This document shows positions 59,997 through 64,000 of a stretch of DNA of 64,000 nt, piece by piece. Position 1 is the stretch's first letter, and each line of letters starts with the position of its first letter. The stretch lies in NCBI RefSeq assembly GCF_003226535.1, contig NZ_QKOB01000003.1, forward strand, positions 1 to 64,000. The letters are read 5' to 3'. This stretch comes from Meiothermus sp. Pnk-1. GTDB taxonomy: Bacteria > Deinococcota > Deinococci > Deinococcales > Thermaceae. The translations under genes were made by a program, and so were the position numbers. The notes beneath the pieces were generated by a model. The model saw nothing but the letters and a program-made list of their open reading frames with translations. It did no database searches and was not told the origin of the DNA.

Positions 59997-61151
59997 ATGA
60001 ACAGGTTTTGGCAGGCTGTCTTGGTGTTAGGCCTATCTCTGGGGGGGTTGGGGCAAGCCCAATCCCAGCCCATCCGGGTAGGGTTTATTGGAGGCCTGAG
60101 CGGGGGCTTCATCCAACCCGAACCTCCTCGCATTGTGGAGGCTTACTTTGAGCGGATAAACGCTCAGGGGGGGATTCAGGGACGCAAGCTCGAGCTGTAC
60201 GTGGAAGACGACAAGACCGACCCCGCCGCGGCCAGCCAGGCTGCCCGGCGGCTGGTGGATAGCCTGGGGGTGGTGGCTCACGTGGGCAGCGCCAGCGCGC
60301 TGGACTGCAGCGTGAACGGGGCCTTCTATGCGCAGCGGGGCCTGGTCTCCATCCAGGGTACCGGGGTAGACCCCCTCTGCTTCCGTAACCCCAACATCTC
60401 CGCGGTGAACACCGGACCGTTTGTGGCCACTACGCTGGTGCTACAGTACGCCGCGCAAACCCTGAAAAAAGAGAAGATCTGCGCCTTTTTTACCCAGCTT
60501 CCGGGCCTCGAGCCGGCTTACCGCGAGGCGGTGGCCGAGTTCGAGCAGATTACCGGGAAGAAAATCTTGCTGCAGGACTACAGCTACAAGCCCGGGGACG
60601 ACCCCACCCCGCTGGTGCTGCGGGTACGGCAGGCTGGATGTGAGGCCACGCTCTTTGCGGGAAGTGACGCCTTCGCCATCTCTTGGATGAACGCGGCTCT
60701 GGCCCAGAACCTCCTGCGGGCTACCCAATGGCTCTTCCTGCCTTCTACCTATACCGAGGCTTTCGCTCGGGCTATGGGCTCGCGGGCCAACGGGGTGCAG
60801 GTAGCCTCCGAGCTCGAGCCCTACCTGGGTAACAGCCCTGCGCTGAACGACTGGCGCGAGCTCTCCCGCCAGAACAACATCCCCCTCACCTCCTTTAGTC
60901 TGGCCAGCTACTTGGCCGCGGAGATCTTCGTCAACACCCTGAAGACCATCCAGGGGGAGATCACCCGGGAGAGCGTCACCGCGGCCTTCAAGCGCATGCG
61001 CCCCTATCGCACTCCCCTGCTGGGCGACCCCTACACCTTTGGTGATGCCCCGGCCCACCGCTCCAACCAGAGCATCAAGATGCTCGAGCTGCGCGACGGG
61101 ACTTACCGCCTCGCCTATCCGGGCTGGATCCGCCTGCAACGCTCCCGTTAG
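59997..61151 (+). CDS. LivK-type substrate-binding protein of the second importer
   Basis: This protein of about 384 residues has a Sec signal peptide (MNRFWQAVLVLGLSLGGLGQAQ). The mature domain has VGFIGGLSGGFIQPEPPRIVEAYFERINAQGGIQGRKLELYVEDDKTDPAAASQAARRLV, quoted only for its order, then VGSASALDCSVNGAFYAQRGLVS and the AYREAVAEFEQITGKK hinge. It belongs to the LivK/AmiC fold but differs from the 44658 protein in signal type and in the ligand loops, so the substrate is probably different. The ATG at 59997 has GGGGGAGG just upstream. Ligand unknown. Confidence 0.87.
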   Translation: MNRFWQAVLVLGLSLGGLGQAQSQPIRVGFIGGLSGGFIQPEPPRIVEAYFERINAQGGIQGRKLELYVEDDKTDPAAASQAARRLVDSLGVVAHVGSASALDCSVNGAFYAQRGLVSIQGTGVDPLCFRNPNISAVNTGPFVATTLVLQYAAQTLKKEKICAFFTQLPGLEPAYREAVAEFEQITGKKILLQDYSYKPGDDPTPLVLRVRQAGCEATLFAGSDAFAISWMNAALAQNLLRATQWLFLPSTYTEAFARAMGSRANGVQVASELEPYLGNSPALNDWRELSRQNNIPLTSFSLASYLAAEIFVNTLKTIQGEITRESVTAAFKRMRPYRTPLLGDPYTFGDAPAHRSNQSIKMLELRDGTYRLAYPGWIRLQRSR

Positions 61152-61154
61152 GCC

Positions 61155-62009
61155 ATGCTGCAAGCTGCGTTAGCCGGTCTGCTTTCAGGAGGCGCCTACG
61201 CCTTGCTGGCGGTGTGTCTGGTGCTTCTTTACCGCATGACCGGCACCCTCAACTTCGCCCTGGGGGCTACGGGGGTCTTCGGCACCTTTGTGATGTTCAG
61301 TCTCCACGAGCAAGGTCGGCCTCTGGGGCTTGCGGTGGGGTTGGGGCTGTTGGTCTCGTTGGGAATAGGCGGCCTGCTGGGTTGGGCGATGGTCCGCTGG
61401 TTCGGCGAGGCCCCGCTCCAGGTGCGCTCGAGCGTGACCATCGCCTACTTGATCGCCCTCCTCACCTTGGGCTTTTGGATCTTCGGCACCAACCCTAAGC
61501 CAGTGCCCCACCTGGTGGGGTTTGGCGGGGTGGAAATCCTGGGGCTGAGGGTTCCCTTCGCCACGCTGGTCACCCTGGGGCTAGCGGGCCTTTTGGCTGT
61601 TGGGGTAGGGCTTTTCTTGCGGCGCACCAGGGTGGGCGTCTGGCTGCGGGCCTTGGCCGAGCGGCCCACCGCCGCCGAGCTTTTGGGGGTGCCGGTCGGG
61701 GCCCTCACGGTGGGGGTCTGGGCCTTTGCTGGCGGGGTCTCGGCCCTGGCCATCATGCTCATCGCCCCCAACCGCTCGCCGGAGTTCGGGGTGCTCTCGC
61801 TGCTGGTGCTGCCCGCTCTAGCCGGGGCGCTGGTGGGCCTTTTTAGGAGCTTCCCGCTGGCCTTGGCGGGAGGGCTGGGCATCGGCCTCATCGAGGGGGT
61901 GGCCTCGAGCCTACCTATCGCCCCTTATCGGCAGGCCCTTTGGTTTTTGGTGATGCTGGCGGCCTTGCTCTGGTCGCAGCGCAAGGAAGTGTGGGATGCG
62001 GCGCGTTAG
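61155..62009 (+). CDS. LivH-type permease of the second importer
   Basis: This 284-residue membrane protein is LivH-like: AGLLSGGAYALLAVCLVLLYRMTGTLNFALGATGVF at the start, AYLIALLTLGFWIFGTNP, the coupling loop GVWLRALAERPTAAELLGVPVG and a final SSLPIAPYRQALWFLVMLAALLWSQRK. It lies 3 bases after the binding-protein gene and overlaps the fused LivM-LivG gene by 14 bases. With the fused protein's permease half it forms the channel. Nothing in it reveals the substrate. Confidence 0.88.
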   Translation: MLQAALAGLLSGGAYALLAVCLVLLYRMTGTLNFALGATGVFGTFVMFSLHEQGRPLGLAVGLGLLVSLGIGGLLGWAMVRWFGEAPLQVRSSVTIAYLIALLTLGFWIFGTNPKPVPHLVGFGGVEILGLRVPFATLVTLGLAGLLAVGVGLFLRRTRVGVWLRALAERPTAAELLGVPVGALTVGVWAFAGGVSALAIMLIAPNRSPEFGVLSLLVLPALAGALVGLFRSFPLALAGGLGIGLIEGVASSLPIAPYRQALWFLVMLAALLWSQRKEVWDAAR

Positions 62010-63672
62010 CGGGTTGGGTTGGGTGGGGCTGTTGCTGCTGGTCGCCCTGCCGGGGCTAATTTCGGGCTACTGGCTCTTCCTGGCTACGGGGATACTCATC
62101 GCCAGCCTCCTCACCTGGAGCCTGGGGCTTCTGGGCGGGATGGCCGGCTTGGTCTCGCTCTGCCAGCTTTCGCTGGCTGGGGTGGGAGGTTGGGTGGTGG
62201 CCTACTTCAACGCCAACGAACTGCCAGTACCCTTTGTGCTCCAGGTGCTAATTGGGTCCCTGACGGCTTTGGGTATCGGGGTGCTTATCGGCCTACCCTC
62301 GCTGCGGGTGCGAGGGATTCACCTGGCGGTGGTCAGCTTGGGCTTTGCCGCGGTGGCCGACCTCTTCTTTACCCTGCTCAACTTTCCCGGGGGGGTGATC
62401 GGCAAGCCGGTGGTGCGTCCGGGATGGCTGACCTCTGACGCGGCCTACTACTGGTTCTGCCTAGGGGTCTTGCTCTGCTGCATGGGCCTGGGTCTTTGGC
62501 TTTACCAAAGCCGCTGGGGCAGCGCCTGGCTGGCGGTTAAGCACTCAGAGCGGGCTGCCGCGGCCATGGGGATCAATGTGAGCGGGGCCAAGCTCTGGGC
62601 CTTTGCCTTGAGCGCGGGGATGGCCGGGCTCGCGGGGGGGCTGCTGGCCGGGCTCTTGGGGCTGCTCTCGGCCAGCAACTTCGCCCCCACGGGCTCGCTG
62701 GTTCTGTTCGCCAGCGCGGTGATGGTGGGGGCGCAGTACCCTGCGGGGGCTTTCTTGGCCGGGGGGATGAGCTGGTTGGTGCCGGAGCTCCTGAGTCGGC
62801 TGGGCCTCTCGCAAAACCTGGGCAACTTGTTCTTTGCCTTCGGGGTCTTGATGGCCCTCAAGGCCGGGGGCGGTGTCTTCGAGGTGGCGGTGCGCAACCG
62901 GGGGCGGCGCACCGAGGCCAGGCCGCTTCCCACCCCTGGCTCGAGCCTCCCCCCCCGGCCTGGCCCCAGGCCCGTCCTGGAGGTGCGGGGCCTCTCGATG
63001 AGCTATGGCCCGGTACAGGCCCTCCAGCGGGTGAGCTTCGCCCTCAGAGAAGGGCAGGTGCTGGGCCTAATCGGTCCCAACGGGGCGGGCAAGTCGAGCC
63101 TGGTGGATGCGGTGAGCGGCTTCGTGCCCTATCAGGGAGGGGTGCGCTTCTTGGGGCAGGCCCTGGAGGGACTTTCGCCCAGCCAGCGGGCCCGGGCAGG
63201 GCTGCGGCGCAGCTTCCAGCAGGACCGCACCATCCCCGAGCTCGGGGTGCAGGCCTACCTCGAGCTCGCCGCTGGCCGACGCCTCACCCCTGCCGAACTC
63301 GCCGAGGCCCAGGCCTTCGCCGGGTTAGACGATCCGAAGGTGCCCCTTTACGCCTTGGATGTGGGCACCCGACGGAGGCTGGAGGTGGCCGGAATCCTGG
63401 CCGCAAGGCCCCGGGTGGTGCTTTTGGACGAGCCCGCAGCCGGCCTTTCGGTCCACGAGAGCCGCGCTTTGGCCGAGCGCATCGCCCAGATACCGGCGGT
63501 GTACGGGGCGGCGGTCTTGCTCATCGAGCACGACATGGAGGTGGTGCGGCGGGCCTGCGACGAGGTGGTGGTGCTGGACTTTGGGGTGGTGATTGAAGCA
63601 GGCCCCACCGCTATGGTGCTCTCCAGCCCCAAGGTGGTGGCGGCCTACCTGGGCGAGGAGGTGGCGGTGTGA
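61996..63672 (+). CDS. fused LivM permease-LivG ATPase of the second importer
   Basis: This 558-residue protein joins a LivM permease (residues about 1-300, with LPSLRVRGIHLAVVSLGFAAVADLFF and the loop SAWLAVKHSERAAAAMGINVSGAKLW) to a LivG ATPase (about 330-558) through a proline-rich linker (PGSSLPPRPGPRP). The ATPase has Walker A GPNGAGKSSL near residue 360 and Walker B VVLLDEPAAGLS. The signature helix reads LDVGTRRRLEVAGIL instead of LSYGQQRRLEIARAL, so the C-loop is degenerate. Fusion of a permease with its ATPase is common for exporters but unusual for importers of this class. It overlaps both neighbours. Confidence 0.88.
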   Translation: MRRVSGLGWVGLLLLVALPGLISGYWLFLATGILIASLLTWSLGLLGGMAGLVSLCQLSLAGVGGWVVAYFNANELPVPFVLQVLIGSLTALGIGVLIGLPSLRVRGIHLAVVSLGFAAVADLFFTLLNFPGGVIGKPVVRPGWLTSDAAYYWFCLGVLLCCMGLGLWLYQSRWGSAWLAVKHSERAAAAMGINVSGAKLWAFALSAGMAGLAGGLLAGLLGLLSASNFAPTGSLVLFASAVMVGAQYPAGAFLAGGMSWLVPELLSRLGLSQNLGNLFFAFGVLMALKAGGGVFEVAVRNRGRRTEARPLPTPGSSLPPRPGPRPVLEVRGLSMSYGPVQALQRVSFALREGQVLGLIGPNGAGKSSLVDAVSGFVPYQGGVRFLGQALEGLSPSQRARAGLRRSFQQDRTIPELGVQAYLELAAGRRLTPAELAEAQAFAGLDDPKVPLYALDVGTRRRLEVAGILAARPRVVLLDEPAAGLSVHESRALAERIAQIPAVYGAAVLLIEHDMEVVRRACDEVVVLDFGVVIEAGPTAMVLSSPKVVAAYLGEEVAV

Positions 63673-64000
63673 GCTTGGAGGTGCGCGGGCTGCATGTGGC
63701 TCGAGGCCAGGCCCCGGTGGTGCGGGGGGTGAGCTTCAGCGCACCACCGGGGGAGGTGACGGCGCTTTTGGGCCCCAACGGGGCGGGCAAGACCACGCTG
63801 CTCGAGGCCCTTTCGGGCATCCTGCCGGCACAGAGGGGAGAGGTATGGCTTTTGGGGGTTCGGGTAGAGCGAGCCTCGAGGGTAGCCCGCTCCCGGGCCG
63901 GGTTGGCCCATGTGGAGCAAGGCCGCTCGGTCTTTCCCGGACTCACGGTGGAGGAGAACCTGTGGGTAGGAGCCAGAGCTGGCTTGGAGGAAGCTTTTCG
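63669..64000 (+). CDS. LivF-type ATPase of the second importer (cut by window end)
   Basis: The first 110 residues are present: SLEVRGLHVARGQAPVVRGVSFSAPPGEVTALLGPNGAGKTTLLEALSGILPAQRGEVWLLG, with Walker A GPNGAGKTT, then the Q-loop-like region LAHVEQGRSVFPGLTVEENLW, a typical LivF block. The signature and Walker B lie beyond 64000. The GTG at 63669 overlaps the stop of the fused gene. It would complete the importer as the second ATPase. Confidence 0.88.
   Translation, partial: MSLEVRGLHVARGQAPVVRGVSFSAPPGEVTALLGPNGAGKTTLLEALSGILPAQRGEVWLLGVRVERASRVARSRAGLAHVEQGRSVFPGLTVEENLWVGARAGLEEAF

Overview
The window reads as DNA from a GC-rich bacterium of the Deinococcota, most like the Thermus/Meiothermus group. 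The clues are strong G/C bias at third codon positions, heavy use of CTCGAG inside genes, tightly packed operons with ATGA/GTGA overlaps, and the overall gene set; the genus is an inference. A 12-copy iteron array followed by a RepA/RPA-type initiator (22305-24319) indicates that this is a plasmid, megaplasmid or secondary replicon carrying its own origin. The window opens on the last repeat of a CRISPR array. No rRNA or tRNA gene was seen.

Layout. 1-13050: a phytase-like esterase, a small lipoprotein, a DeoR regulator with an RbsBAC-type sugar ABC importer, an O-acetylhomoserine sulfhydrylase behind a SAM-I riboswitch, a frameshifted small lipoprotein, a secreted alkaline phosphatase, and a CPFC-motif secreted protein with a two-gene ABC exporter. 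13083-17821: an IclR regulator divergent from a family-1 sugar importer operon that ends in a YmdB-type phosphodiesterase. 18055-20436: an AbrB/PIN toxin-antitoxin pair and a MocR regulator. 20569-24319: a cytochrome P460-like protein, a beta-propeller protein, the iterons and repA.

24649-45911 is an aromatic catabolism island, all on the minus strand. Three blocks can be seen. (a) The protocatechuate ortho branch: an IclR regulator, then pcaD, pcaC, pcaH, pcaG, pcaB, a fused 3-oxoacid CoA-transferase and a CE1-type esterase. Only the final thiolase is missing. (b) A ring-cleavage and lower-pathway block: a type I (VOC) extradiol dioxygenase, a GntR regulator, a DUF6282 hydrolase-like protein, a GalB-like hydratase, an RraA/GalC-like aldolase, a tannase-family esterase of foreign base composition, and a 6PGDH-like dehydrogenase. 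(c) An uptake and hydroxylation operon: a branched-chain-type (HAAT) ABC importer with fused LivG-LivF ATPases, a Rieske dioxygenase alpha/beta pair, an 84-residue protein, and a PobA-type 4-hydroxybenzoate 3-monooxygenase. Blocks b and c share a 12-bp palindrome placed over the -35 box. A related site controls a second HAAT importer at the right edge, which has a fused LivM-LivG protein and its own GntR regulator.

46126-48806 is a MarR regulator with a YhgE/Pip membrane protein. 48953-58977 is one long sulfate assimilation operon behind a second SAM-I riboswitch: a small unknown protein, cysC, cysH, sat, sulfate-binding protein, cysT, cysW, cysA, siroheme synthesis genes and sulfite reductase. 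Both riboswitches appear to act on translation, by two different routes, so sulfate uptake and reduction and the step that fixes sulfide into homocysteine would respond to the same signal, S-adenosylmethionine.
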